From positions 1 to 64,000 of the forward strand of contig NZ_JAGEOK010000018.1 of NCBI RefSeq assembly GCF_017573545.1: DNA of 64,000 nucleotides. Reading direction: 5' to 3'. The position numbers were made by a program, and so were the translations under genes. Source of the stretch: Actinomadura nitritigenes. Its GTDB lineage: Bacteria; Actinomycetota; Actinomycetes; Streptosporangiales; Streptosporangiaceae. Below, in pieces: positions 48,859 to 56,290 of this stretch. Numbering within the stretch: position 1 is the first letter of the stretch; each line of letters opens with the position of its first letter. Below the pieces are notes generated by a model. It was not told the origin of the DNA and ran no database searches. It was given only the letters and a program-made list of their open reading frames with translations.

Positions 48859-49977
48859 TCAGAGGAGGGAGTCCAGGACGGTCGGGGCCAGTCCGTGGGC
48901 GATCGTCATTCCGATGCCGGAGGTGACGGACACGGCGCGGACGCCGCTCGCCACCTCCGCGTCGAGCACGTCGGTCAGCGCCGACGAGGCGTACTGCCCC
49001 CGCCAGCGGCGCAGCACGCGCAGGGACGGGGCGCCGAGCAGCCGCGCGCCCTCGCGCAGCAGCAGCGCCGCCGTGTCCTCGTCGTCGAACGGGGCGTGGG
49101 TGGCGGAGTAGTGGTGGGTGTCGCCGAGCACGATCGCGCCGTCCGGACGCTGCGTGAACATCAGGTTCACGCCGGCGTCCAGCAGTTCGGGCGCCTCCGC
49201 GGCGACGGCCTCCCGCAGTGCGGCGGCGGCCGGCCGCGCCGTGAACCCGCCGTAGCGCAGCAGCGACAGCCCGGTCAGCACGCCCGGCGCCACCCGGACG
49301 CCGCCCGGCGGGGCGACCTCCAGCATCCGCAGCAGGCAGCGGGTCATCCCGGCCGCGTCGGCGACGTCCGGCAGCAGCCGGTCCAGGTCGTGGCCGACCG
49401 CGAGGACCGTCCGGGCGGCCCGGACGTCGCCGCGCGACGTGCGGACCAGTCCCGGCTCCACCGCGAGCACGCTGGTGCGCCGCGCGATCGGCACGCCCTG
49501 ACCGGCCAGCCAGCCGGCCAGCGCGGGGATCGCGGTGGGCGAGTCCAGCCGCAGGTCGAGCGGCAGGTGCGCGCCGCCGAGCGCCTCCGCGCCGGGCAGC
49601 CGCCGCGCGACGCCGGCCGCGTCGAGCAGCCGCACCTGCTCGCCGCCCCGCACCGCGGCGAACTCCTCCAGCACGGCCATCTCCTCCGGCCGCCGCGCGA
49701 CCACCAGCGTGCCGGCCTCGACCACGTCGAAGCCCGCCTTGGCGGCCAGCCAGAGCCAGCGCTCGCGCCCGGCCAGCGCGTACCGGAGCGCGTCACCGTC
49801 CTGGGCCGTCACGCAGACATGGCCGAAGTTGCGGACGGAGGCGCCCGCCGCGAAGGCGTCGCGGTCGACGACGGCGACCGTCAGCCCGCGCAGGTGCGCC
49901 TCGACGGCGTGCGCCAGCCCGACGACGCCGGCGCCGACCACGAGCAGGTCGACGGGGGTGGCAGGAAGGGGGGTCAT
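48859..49977 (-). CDS. FAD-dependent oxidoreductase of phosphonate loci (HpnW/TIGR03364-like)
   Basis: The 372-residue DAO-fold flavoenzyme has the FAD motif VVGAGVVGLAHAVEAHLRG (15-20 for GxGxxG) and the RNFGHVCVTAQDGDALRYA segment typical of TIGR03364-type proteins. That family occurs beside phosphonatase-like hydrolases and phosphonate importers. It is proposed to oxidise aminophosphonates such as 2-aminoethylphosphonate or its N-methyl form to phosphonoacetaldehyde. Here it heads the phnDCE operon and is divergent from the regulator-hydrolase pair. No PhnW transaminase is present, so this enzyme is the best candidate for the deamination step. The ATG at 49977 has only a weak GGAG-type site. 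Confidence 0.85.
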   Translation of the reverse strand: MTPLPATPVDLLVVGAGVVGLAHAVEAHLRGLTVAVVDRDAFAAGASVRNFGHVCVTAQDGDALRYALAGRERWLWLAAKAGFDVVEAGTLVVARRPEEMAVLEEFAAVRGGEQVRLLDAAGVARRLPGAEALGGAHLPLDLRLDSPTAIPALAGWLAGQGVPIARRTSVLAVEPGLVRTSRGDVRAARTVLAVGHDLDRLLPDVADAAGMTRCLLRMLEVAPPGGVRVAPGVLTGLSLLRYGGFTARPAAAALREAVAAEAPELLDAGVNLMFTQRPDGAIVLGDTHHYSATHAPFDDEDTAALLLREGARLLGAPSLRVLRRWRGQYASSALTDVLDAEVASGVRAVSVTSGIGMTIAHGLAPTVLDSLL

Positions 49978-50026
49978 GGCTCCGAGACTCGGGGCGCGCC
50001 CGGCCGCCCGTCAACCAGGCGAAGGG

Positions 50027-50042
50027 ACTTGTACAAACAAGT
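50027..50042. promoter_or_regulatory. Operator candidate ACTTGT-ACAA-ACAAGT in the divergent phosphonate promoter region
   Basis: This is a perfect 6-base inverted repeat with a 4-base AT-rich spacer, centred in the 144-bp gap between the FAD gene and the GntR gene. Its symmetry and size fit a GntR/UTRA-family dimer site. It lies 42 bases upstream of the -35 hexamer of the regulator gene and about 50 bases upstream of the FAD gene, so one site could serve both arms. Confidence 0.55.
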
Positions 50043-50084
50043 TAACCGGCTGTTCACCTGGGAAAATATGGACGTTCCCGCACG

Positions 50085-50115
50085 TTGACAGGACGGCTTC
50101 CGGTCCTTGTATGGT
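50085..50115 (+). promoter_or_regulatory. Promoter of the GntR gene, leaderless transcript predicted
   Basis: TTGACA at 50085-50090 and TATGGT at 50110-50115 sit 19 bases apart. Taking the A of the ATG at 50122 as +1 places TATGGT exactly at -12 to -7. The gene has no ribosome binding site, in keeping with a leaderless message. Confidence 0.6.
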
Positions 50116-50121
50116 CAGGCC

Positions 50122-50883
50122 ATGACGTCGGGATCACTGCACGCCAGGCTCGCCGACGCGCTGCGGGAACGGATCGTGTCCGGCGCCCTCGCCGTGGGGG
50201 AGCCGCTGCCGTCGGAGGCCCGGCTCGTCGAGGAGTTCGGAACCTCGCGGGGCACCGTCCGGCAGGCGTTGTCCACGCTGCGCAACGAGGGCCTCATCGA
50301 GGGCGGCCAGGGCCGCCGCCCCATCGTCCGGCGGCGGCCGATGGGCCAGCCGTTCGAGACGTTCCTGTCCTTCTCCGCGTGGGTCGAGCGGTCCGGGCAC
50401 CGGCCCGGCCAGCGCACCATCGAGCTGGCCCGGCGCGGCGCCGACCCGATCGCCGCCGACGCGCTGGGGCTCGAGCCGGGCGAGCCGGTCATCGACGTGC
50501 TGCGGCTCCGGCTGCTCGACGACGAGCCGGTCATGCTGGAGCGCAGCACGTTCGCGCTCGACATCGGCCTGCTGCTGTTCGAGTTCGACACCGACGCCGG
50601 CTCCATCTACGCGGGCCTGCTGGCCCGGGGCGTGGAGATCGTCGCCGCCACCCACACCATCGACGCGATCGCCGCCCCGGCCGAGGACGCCCGCCTGCTC
50701 GGCGTCCCGAAGGGCGGCCCGCTGCTGCGCGAGCGCCGCACCGCGAGCACCACCGACGGCCGTCCCGTCGAATACGCCGACGACCGCTACCGGCCCGACC
50801 GCGCCACCTTCACCATCGCCAACGAGCGGGCGCACCACCTCGCGCTCGTCCGCACCGTCCCCGAGACAGGAGAGGCCCTGTGA
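50122..50883 (+). CDS. GntR-family regulator with UTRA domain (phosphonate utilisation)
   Basis: The 253-residue protein has an N-terminal winged HTH (LADALRERIVSGALAVGEPLPSEARLVEEFGTSRGTVRQALSTLRNEGLI). A UTRA ligand domain of the HutC type follows (about 90-245: RTIELARRGADPIAADALGLEPGEPVIDVLRLRLLDDEPVMLERSTF). UTRA domains bind small effectors; the neighbouring genes suggest an aminophosphonate or its aldehyde. The ATG at 50122 lacks a Shine-Dalgarno and seems to be the first transcribed base. The hydrolase gene overlaps its stop (GTGA). Confidence 0.9.
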   Translation: MTSGSLHARLADALRERIVSGALAVGEPLPSEARLVEEFGTSRGTVRQALSTLRNEGLIEGGQGRRPIVRRRPMGQPFETFLSFSAWVERSGHRPGQRTIELARRGADPIAADALGLEPGEPVIDVLRLRLLDDEPVMLERSTFALDIGLLLFEFDTDAGSIYAGLLARGVEIVAATHTIDAIAAPAEDARLLGVPKGGPLLRERRTASTTDGRPVEYADDRYRPDRATFTIANERAHHLALVRTVPETGEAL

Positions 50884-51563
50884 CCTTCGAACTCGCCGCG
50901 CTCGACATGGCCGGCACCACCGTCCAGGAGGGCGGCGCCGTCTACGCCGCCCTCGACCGGGCCGTCGCGGCGCACCTCGGCCGCCCCGTCCCCGCCGACG
51001 TGCTGCACCGCTGGACCGGCACCAGCAAGCACGAGGCCGTCGCCGGCCTGCTGACCGAACTGACCGGCACGGCCCCCGCCGGCGACGTCGAGACGGTCTA
51101 CGCCGACTTCAGCGCCCGCCTCGCCAAGTCCTACGCCGACGCCCCCCCGAAGGCCCTCCCCGGCGTCGCCGAGGCGATCGCGGAACTGCGCGCCGCGGGC
51201 GTCAGGGTCGTGCTCCAGACCGGCTACTCCCGCGACATCGCCCTGTCGATCCTGGACGCGCTGGACTGGACCGTCCCCGGCACCGTCGACGGCCTGGTCA
51301 CCGCCGACGACGTCACCGCGAGCCGCCCCGCCCCCTACATGATCTTCCGGGCGATGGAACTGGCCGCCGTGCGGGGCGTGGACCGCGTCCTCGCCGCGGG
51401 CGACACCCCCAACGACCTCGCCGCGGGCCGCAACGCCGGCGTCCGCTACGTCGTCGCGGTGACCACCGGCGCCACCCCGGCCGCCGAACTGGGCCGGCAC
51501 CGCCACACCCATCTGCTGGAGTCCGTCGCCGACCTGCCCGCCCTCCTCCGGTCGGGCGGCTGA
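50880..51563 (+). CDS. Phosphonatase-like HAD hydrolase
   Basis: The 227-residue HAD-fold enzyme has nucleophile Asp9 in LDMAGTT. The Ala at D+2, in place of the usual Asp, is the mark of phosphonoacetaldehyde hydrolases. Lys50 in WTGTSKHEAV lies in the cap where phosphonatases carry the Schiff-base lysine. VLQTGYSR and AAGDTPNDLAAGRNAG are motifs II and IV. It should split a C-P bond, giving acetaldehyde and phosphate from phosphonoacetaldehyde, or act on a near relative (TIGR03351-like). The GTG at 50880 overlaps the regulator stop, with AGGAGAGG upstream. Confidence 0.87.
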   Translation: MTFELAALDMAGTTVQEGGAVYAALDRAVAAHLGRPVPADVLHRWTGTSKHEAVAGLLTELTGTAPAGDVETVYADFSARLAKSYADAPPKALPGVAEAIAELRAAGVRVVLQTGYSRDIALSILDALDWTVPGTVDGLVTADDVTASRPAPYMIFRAMELAAVRGVDRVLAAGDTPNDLAAGRNAGVRYVVAVTTGATPAAELGRHRHTHLLESVADLPALLRSGG

Positions 51564-51575
51564 TCGGGCGGCCGG

Positions 51576-51893
51576 TCAGGCCGCGGCGAAGCGCAGCCCG
51601 ACGACCCCGGCGACGATCAGCAGCAGGCACACGATCCGGGCGAACGTCACCGGGTCGTGCAGGACCGCCATCCCGTACACCGCCGCGCCGACCGCGCCGA
51701 TCCCCGTCCACACCGCGTACGCGGTCCCGAGCGGCAGCGACTGGAGCGCGTGCCCGAGCCCGACCATGCTCAGCGCGAGCGCCACCAGGAACAGGACGGT
51801 CGGCCCCGCCCGGGAGAACTGGTGGGACGCCTCCAGCGCCGCCGCCCACACCGTCTCCATCAGCCCGGCGCCGATGAGGATCAGCCAGACCAC
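51576..51893 (-). CDS. sugE: Small multidrug resistance family exporter, SugE/Gdx-like
   Basis: The 105-residue protein has four transmembrane helices. It has the essential Glu13 in GAGLMETVWAAALE and the SugE-type motif LPLGTAYAVWTGIGAVGAAVYG. SugE/Gdx members export guanidinium in exchange for protons; others confer quaternary-ammonium tolerance. The usual WAxGLK of SugE reads WAAALE here, which weakens the assignment to guanidinium. The GTG at 51893 follows GGAGGGGG. I looked for a guanidine riboswitch in the leader and did not find a convincing one. Confidence 0.85.
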   Translation of the reverse strand: MVWLILIGAGLMETVWAAALEASHQFSRAGPTVLFLVALALSMVGLGHALQSLPLGTAYAVWTGIGAVGAAVYGMAVLHDPVTFARIVCLLLIVAGVVGLRFAAA

Positions 51894-52032
51894 GCCCGCG
51901 CCCCCTCCGTCATGATCACGGAAGAGTGCCTCCCCCGGCGGGGAGCCCGGAAACGCCGCGCGTCCCGGCGGTCACACAGTAGATTCGGCCGCGCACGGAA
52001 CGTGTCATTTCCCCCCGCCGAGAGGAGCGCCC

Positions 52033-53790
52033 GTGCGCGAGGGAGACGTGGTCGCCGACCGCTACCGGCTCGTCCGGACGCTCGTCGGGGGAGCGACGGG
52101 CGAGGTGTGGCTCGCCAGGGACGTCGTCCTGGGCCGTGACGTGGTCGTCAAACGGCCGGGCCCGAAGTACGCCGGCCGGGCCGGCGCCGCCCTGCTGCGC
52201 GCCGAGGCCCGCGCGCTGGCGAAGTTCGAGCACCCGCACGTGGTCACCCTGTACGACGCGGTCTTCACCGGCCCGGCGGAGGATCCCGAGTCCTGGCTCG
52301 TCATGTCCTACGTGCCGGGCGGCAGCCTGGCGGACGGGAGGCCGCGCCCCCCGTGGGAGGCGGCGCGCCTCTGCGCCCAGGTCGCCGGCGCGCTGGAGGC
52401 GCTGCACGCGAAGGAGATCGTGCACTGCGACATCAAGCCCGGGAACATCCTCCTCGACCGCGACGGCACCGCGAAGCTGGCCGACTTCGGCGCCGCGTAC
52501 CGCCTGCACGGCAGCGGAACGATCACCCCGAACGGCCCCCTCGCCTACACGCCCGGCTACGCCGCTCCCGAGGTCCCTCTCGGGGCGCCCGAACCGGCGT
52601 CGGACGTCTACTCCCTCGGCGTCACCCTGCACGCCCTCATCGCCGGCCGCTCTCCGGGGCGCGGCGCCGGTGCGCGCCGCAGGGGTGCCCTGGCCAGGGA
52701 GACCGGGCCGCTCCGCGCCCTGGTCAAGCGGATGCTGCACCCGAACCCGGCCAAGCGGCCGAGCCTGGCGGAGGTGCGCGCGGGGCTGGAACCGCCGTGC
52801 GAGACCAGGACCGACCCCGATCCGGCCCGGCGGCGCGGCCGCAGGGTCCTCACCCTGGTCGCGGTGGCGCCCGTGCCGGCGCTCGCGCTGTCGGCGGCCG
52901 TCCTCCTCTTGCCGTCCGGCATCCTCGGGAAGCCCGGCGGCACGCCGCGCGCGTACATAGGGGATCAGCGGTCGGCCGATCCGTGCGCGCTCGCCGATCC
53001 CAACGCCGTCGCGCGGTTCGGCGAGACGAGGCCGGACCCCTACTACGGCGGCTTCGACCGGTGCGACGTCACCGTTCGGCCGGGGGGCCAGGAGGAGGTG
53101 GACGTGGAGCTGCAACTCCTCGCCGCGGCGGACGAGACGCCCGCCGGGCCGGTCCGCGATCTCCACGGGTTCCGGGTCGTCGCCGAGGCGCAGGAGGGCC
53201 GGGAGTGCCATCGCGAGATCCTGCTGCCCGCCGCCGGGGGAGGCGGCACCGTCGACGTCGCGGCGAAGCAGGAGTCGCGCCGCGCGCCGCTGTGCGCCAT
53301 CGCCGACGCGGCCGCCGAGCACGCGGCCGGTGTGCTCCATCGCGGTCCGATTGCCCGGCGCCGGTCGCACCGCCCGGGGAACTCGCTGATCCACCGGGAC
53401 GCCTGCACGCTGCTCGGCGCCTCCGTCCTGCGGACCCCGCCCGCTCCCGCTCCGCGGCCCGAGCCGCGTTTCGGGCACTGGGGCTGCGACTGGTCCGGCG
53501 CGGGGCGCCTCAGGGTGAAGCTCCTGTTCGACCAGGGCGACCCGCTGGACGGCCAGGGCGGTCGCCCGACCCGCCTGGCGGGCCGGCCCGCGTTCGTGTG
53601 GCCGGACGAAGAGGAGGGATGCGAGACGGACGTCGTCCACCGGACGTTCCGGTACCACGGGGACCGGAAGGTGGAGACGCTGAACGTGACCGTCGCCGGA
53701 GCCGTGTCCGGCGCCGAGCGCTGCGCGCAGTCGATGCGCCTGGCCGAGGCCGCCGCCAAGGCCGTCCAGGCCCCGGAACCGCACGGCTGA
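52033..53790 (+). CDS. Receptor-type Ser/Thr protein kinase (PknB-like)
   Basis: The 585-residue protein has a kinase domain (about 1-260) with glycine-rich loop LVGGATGEVW, Lys in VVVKRPGPK, catalytic loop HCDIKPGN (Cys in place of the common Arg of HRD), the DFG-type motif ADFGAA and APE as YAAPEVPLG. After a basic linker there is one membrane helix (about 275-296). An extracytoplasmic domain of about 290 residues follows, with an even set of cysteines and no PASTA repeats. The non-RD loop predicts activation without activation-loop phosphorylation. The GTG at 52033 follows GAGAGGAG. Confidence 0.9.
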   Translation: MREGDVVADRYRLVRTLVGGATGEVWLARDVVLGRDVVVKRPGPKYAGRAGAALLRAEARALAKFEHPHVVTLYDAVFTGPAEDPESWLVMSYVPGGSLADGRPRPPWEAARLCAQVAGALEALHAKEIVHCDIKPGNILLDRDGTAKLADFGAAYRLHGSGTITPNGPLAYTPGYAAPEVPLGAPEPASDVYSLGVTLHALIAGRSPGRGAGARRRGALARETGPLRALVKRMLHPNPAKRPSLAEVRAGLEPPCETRTDPDPARRRGRRVLTLVAVAPVPALALSAAVLLLPSGILGKPGGTPRAYIGDQRSADPCALADPNAVARFGETRPDPYYGGFDRCDVTVRPGGQEEVDVELQLLAAADETPAGPVRDLHGFRVVAEAQEGRECHREILLPAAGGGGTVDVAAKQESRRAPLCAIADAAAEHAAGVLHRGPIARRRSHRPGNSLIHRDACTLLGASVLRTPPAPAPRPEPRFGHWGCDWSGAGRLRVKLLFDQGDPLDGQGGRPTRLAGRPAFVWPDEEEGCETDVVHRTFRYHGDRKVETLNVTVAGAVSGAERCAQSMRLAEAAAKAVQAPEPHG

Positions 53791-53840
53791 GCGGCGACCG
53801 GAAGGGGCCCCGCCTCGGAGGTCGCGTCAGTACGACGAAA

Positions 53841-53879
53841 GGAGTGGTGCGCCCGCGCTCTCCGCGGGTTCACCACTCC
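53841..53879. terminator. Two-level hairpin between kinase gene and tRNA cluster
   Basis: GGAGTGGTG (53841-53849) pairs with CACCACTCC (53871-53879), and inside it CCCGCG pairs with CGCGGG. It lies 50 bases after the kinase stop and just past the tRNA-Val end, so it can serve both strands. Confidence 0.75.
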
Positions 53880-53890
53880 TCATTCGTGCG

Positions 53891-53962
53891 TGGGCGATAC
53901 TGGGATTGAACCAGTGACCTCTACCGTGTCAAGGTAGCGCTCTCCCACTGAGCTAATCGCCC
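53891..53962 (-). tRNA. tRNA-Val (GAC)
   Basis: The 72-base cloverleaf on the minus strand has acceptor GGGCGAT pairing with ATCGCCC, the anticodon stem CTACC/GGTAG with loop TTGACAC (anticodon GAC), and a GGTTCAATCC T-arm. CCA is not encoded. It is the last of three tRNA genes transcribed together. Confidence 0.95.
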
Positions 53963-53990
53963 TTGCCTGTACTGCTCTGCGTGCACTGCG

Positions 53991-54061
53991 AGGTGGAGAC
54001 GGGATTTGAACCCGTGTACACGGCTTTGCAGGCCGTTGCCTCGCCTCTCGGCCACTCCACC
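53991..54061 (-). tRNA. tRNA-Cys (GCA)
   Basis: The 71-base cloverleaf on the minus strand has acceptor GGTGGAG/CTCCACC, anticodon loop CTGCAAA (anticodon GCA) between CGGC/GCCG, and T-arm GGGTTCAAATCCC. CCA is not encoded. Confidence 0.96.
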
Positions 54062-54087
54062 AGAGCGAGGCCTCACGGACCTCTCAG

Positions 54088-54160
54088 AGCGGACGACGGG
54101 ATTCGAACCCGCGACCCTCACCTTGGCAAGGTGATGCTCTACCAACTGAGCCACGTCCGC
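54088..54160 (-). tRNA. tRNA-Gly (GCC)
   Basis: The 73-base cloverleaf on the minus strand has acceptor GCGGACG/CGTCCGC, anticodon loop TTGCCAA (anticodon GCC) between CACC/GGTG, and T-arm GGGTTCGAATCCC. It is the first gene of the Gly-Cys-Val cluster in transcription order. Confidence 0.96.
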
Positions 54161-54200
54161 TTGTCGGCTCCGGGGTTTCCCCCAGCGCGCATGGACAACT

Positions 54201-55199
54201 CTAGCGGAATCCGGGAGTGGTTGCGTACTCGTCAGCCGCGGAGCCGGCGGCCGGCTCGGTGGCCGACTCGGTGGCCTCCGCGTGCAGCGAGTTCCAGAAC
54301 GCGAGCTCGTTGTCCTCCTCGAGGTGGGCGATGCGGCCCCAGAACTCGCGGTCCTCGGCCTCGTGGGCGGCGGCGAGGGACAGGGCGGGCATGACGGTGG
54401 TGCCGGCGTCCGCGGCGTTTAGGTCGGCGGGGGTGACGTCGGCCGGGAGGGCGACGGGCGTGGAGGGCCGGTGGTGCTTGCCGCGCTTGCGGACCCGGAT
54501 GGGCGGCGTGGTGGGGGCCTTCGCGGCGGCGGCGCGTCCGGCGGCGAGGGCGACGGTGCCGCAGAGGACGAAGGCGAGGATGCCGCCGAGGACGACGTCC
54601 TGCGCGGGGAGCTGCTGGCCGCCGTTGCCGCTGTGCTGCTCCTCGTGGGTGTGCGTCGTGGCGGCCGGGTCGCCGACCTTGTCGACGGTGGTGGCGGGAG
54701 CGGCGTGCTTGGGGGTGTACTTGGCGTCGGTGACCTGGATCTTGCCCGGGTAGCCGAACCCGACGACGTCGTCCATGCCGCGGGTCTTGCGCATGAGCTT
54801 GTAGCCGTCGGCGTTGCCCTCGATGGTGTGGAGGGTGTGCCCGTCGACCTTCTCGACGATGCCGACGTGGTCGATCTGGTCGATGTCGCCGGAGCCGGAC
54901 CAGTCGTAGAAGACGAGGGCGCCGGGCTCGGGGGTGTGGCCCCAGGCGCCGTGCTCCTTGAACCACTTGGCGTGGTCGACGGTGGAGGCGAACTGCCCGG
55001 CCTGCTCGGCGACGTCGGCCTTGTCGGCGGCCCAGGCGAGGAACATGTCGCACCACGGGGCCGTCTTGAAGTACGAGTCGTGGTCGCCGTCGATGTGCTT
55101 GGCGTACCAGTCGCCGAACTTGGTGTAGCCGCTGCCGTGCTCGGTGTATCCGAGCTGGGCCTGCGCCACGTCGAGCAGCTTCTTGCCGATCGGGTCCAT
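54201..55199 (-). CDS. CHAP-domain amidase-like protein with internal membrane helix and no signal peptide
   Basis: The 332-residue protein opens with a CHAP cysteine-amidase domain. The nucleophile is Cys50 in TAPWCDMFLAWAADKA and the partner His111 is in IDHVGIVEKV, with EGNADG following. A linker (160-200) leads to one hydrophobic helix (201-222). The last 110 residues are acidic and Ala-rich, with an RVRKRGKHHRP patch just after the helix. CHAP enzymes cut peptidoglycan stem peptides, yet no signal peptide precedes the domain from the ATG at 55199 (AGGGAG upstream). Positive charge after the helix suggests a cytosolic C-terminus with the CHAP domain outside. Confidence 0.8.
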   Translation of the reverse strand: MDPIGKKLLDVAQAQLGYTEHGSGYTKFGDWYAKHIDGDHDSYFKTAPWCDMFLAWAADKADVAEQAGQFASTVDHAKWFKEHGAWGHTPEPGALVFYDWSGSGDIDQIDHVGIVEKVDGHTLHTIEGNADGYKLMRKTRGMDDVVGFGYPGKIQVTDAKYTPKHAAPATTVDKVGDPAATTHTHEEQHSGNGGQQLPAQDVVLGGILAFVLCGTVALAAGRAAAAKAPTTPPIRVRKRGKHHRPSTPVALPADVTPADLNAADAGTTVMPALSLAAAHEAEDREFWGRIAHLEEDNELAFWNSLHAEATESATEPAAGSAADEYATTPGFR

Positions 55200-55384
55200 C
55201 TCGCTCCCTGCCGACTCGCCGACTCGGGCAGCGGGCGCCCGACCGGGGATCCGGCCCGTGCCCCGTTCCAAGGTCACGTTCCGGTCTCGCTGGAATGTAG
55301 TCGAGGTAAACCGGGGGCGGCAAGCCGTTCTGGGAAAGCGGTCATAACGGGCTACTCAGGGGTAGCCCCGTCGGACGCGGCCCG

Positions 55385-56188
55385 TCAGAAGTAGCCTCTC
55401 GGCAGGATGGTCACCGGGCAGGGGGCGGCCCGCAGCACCTTGACGGCCACCTCGCCGAGGAAGACGCGGTGAGCGGCGGCGTCCTCGCTGGACGCGAGGA
55501 CCAGCAGCTCGCCCTCCGGCCAGTCGAGGTCGTCGAGGGCGTCGGCGACGTCGTCGCCCTCGGCCAGGTCGGCGGTGACGTCCTCGGGCGGCAGTTCGGC
55601 GGACTCGACGGCCAGGCGGATGGCGAGCGCCAGGTCGTCGCGGAGCCGCTCGGCGTCGACGTCGCCGATGGCGAGGGTGACGAGGCGGAGCGGGACGTCG
55701 AGCCGGTCGGCGGCCTGGGCGGCGCGGATCACGGCCTCGTCGCACTGGGGGCGGCGGACGTACATGACGGTGATGCGGCCGAGCTCGTCGGGCGGCGCGT
55801 AGCCGGCGGGCGCGAGCATGACGGCCTCGGTGGCGGAGTGCAGCAGGTGGTCGGCGGCGGCGCCGACGCCGATCCGGCCCCGCGCGCCGCCCTCCGGGGA
55901 GCCGACGACGATCAGGTCGGCGCCGATCCGGCCGGCGAGCGCGGTGAGGCCGCGGCCCACGCTGCGGCTCTCCTGGACGAGCAGCTCGGCCGGCTGCTCG
56001 CCGAGCAGCTCGGCGGCCTGTTCCAGGAGGGCGTGGGCCTCGCCGGCGGCGCCCGCGCGGTCCGGCGGGTGGACGGTGGCGACGCTCAGCTCGCCGCCGG
56101 TGAGGGCGACGATGGCGCGCGCCAGGTCCAGGGCCTCCCGGCCGCCCGCGTCGTGGACGTATCCGGCCAGCACGTGTTCGCCGATCAT
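55385..56188 (-). CDS. Tandem universal stress protein
   Basis: The 267-residue protein has two USP-type halves. The first has LAGYVHDAGGREALDLARAIVALTGGELSVATV and the ATP-loop-like GADLIVVGSPEGGARGRIGVGAAADHLLHSATEAVMLAP. The second has ITVMYVRRPQCDEAVIRAAQAADRLDVPLRLVTLAIGD and ends LLVLASSEDAAAHRVFLGEVAVKVLRAAPCPVTILP. The G2xG9GS pattern for nucleotide binding is only partly kept. Such proteins aid survival under hypoxia or starvation. It stands alone on its strand, divergent from the YceI gene. Confidence 0.85.
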   Translation of the reverse strand: MIGEHVLAGYVHDAGGREALDLARAIVALTGGELSVATVHPPDRAGAAGEAHALLEQAAELLGEQPAELLVQESRSVGRGLTALAGRIGADLIVVGSPEGGARGRIGVGAAADHLLHSATEAVMLAPAGYAPPDELGRITVMYVRRPQCDEAVIRAAQAADRLDVPLRLVTLAIGDVDAERLRDDLALAIRLAVESAELPPEDVTADLAEGDDVADALDDLDWPEGELLVLASSEDAAAHRVFLGEVAVKVLRAAPCPVTILPRGYF

Positions 56189-56290
56189 CTGGTGAGCATT
56201 CCCCCTGACCGCGCCGTCACAACGATCATGGACTGGTTTACGGTAACTTTTCGTGTTTGAACCTGATTGCGCTCTTTAGGGGGATTTGTC

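Noticed and set aside
51894-52032. Guanidine-sensing riboswitch in front of the SugE-like gene
   Set aside because: I found a CTCCCC/GGGGAG hairpin and a CCGT/ACGG inverted repeat, but not the paired ACGR-loop hairpins or the ykkC core.
53921-54154. A minus-strand ORF running through the tRNA cluster
   Set aside because: It is a translation of three tRNA genes (note the KSRLH and SNPVV words produced by T-arms).
53891-55199. tRNA-associated prophage or genomic island suggested by the CHAP gene
   Set aside because: No integrase, no att-like repeat of a tRNA 3' end and no phage structural genes. Coding bias matches the surroundings.
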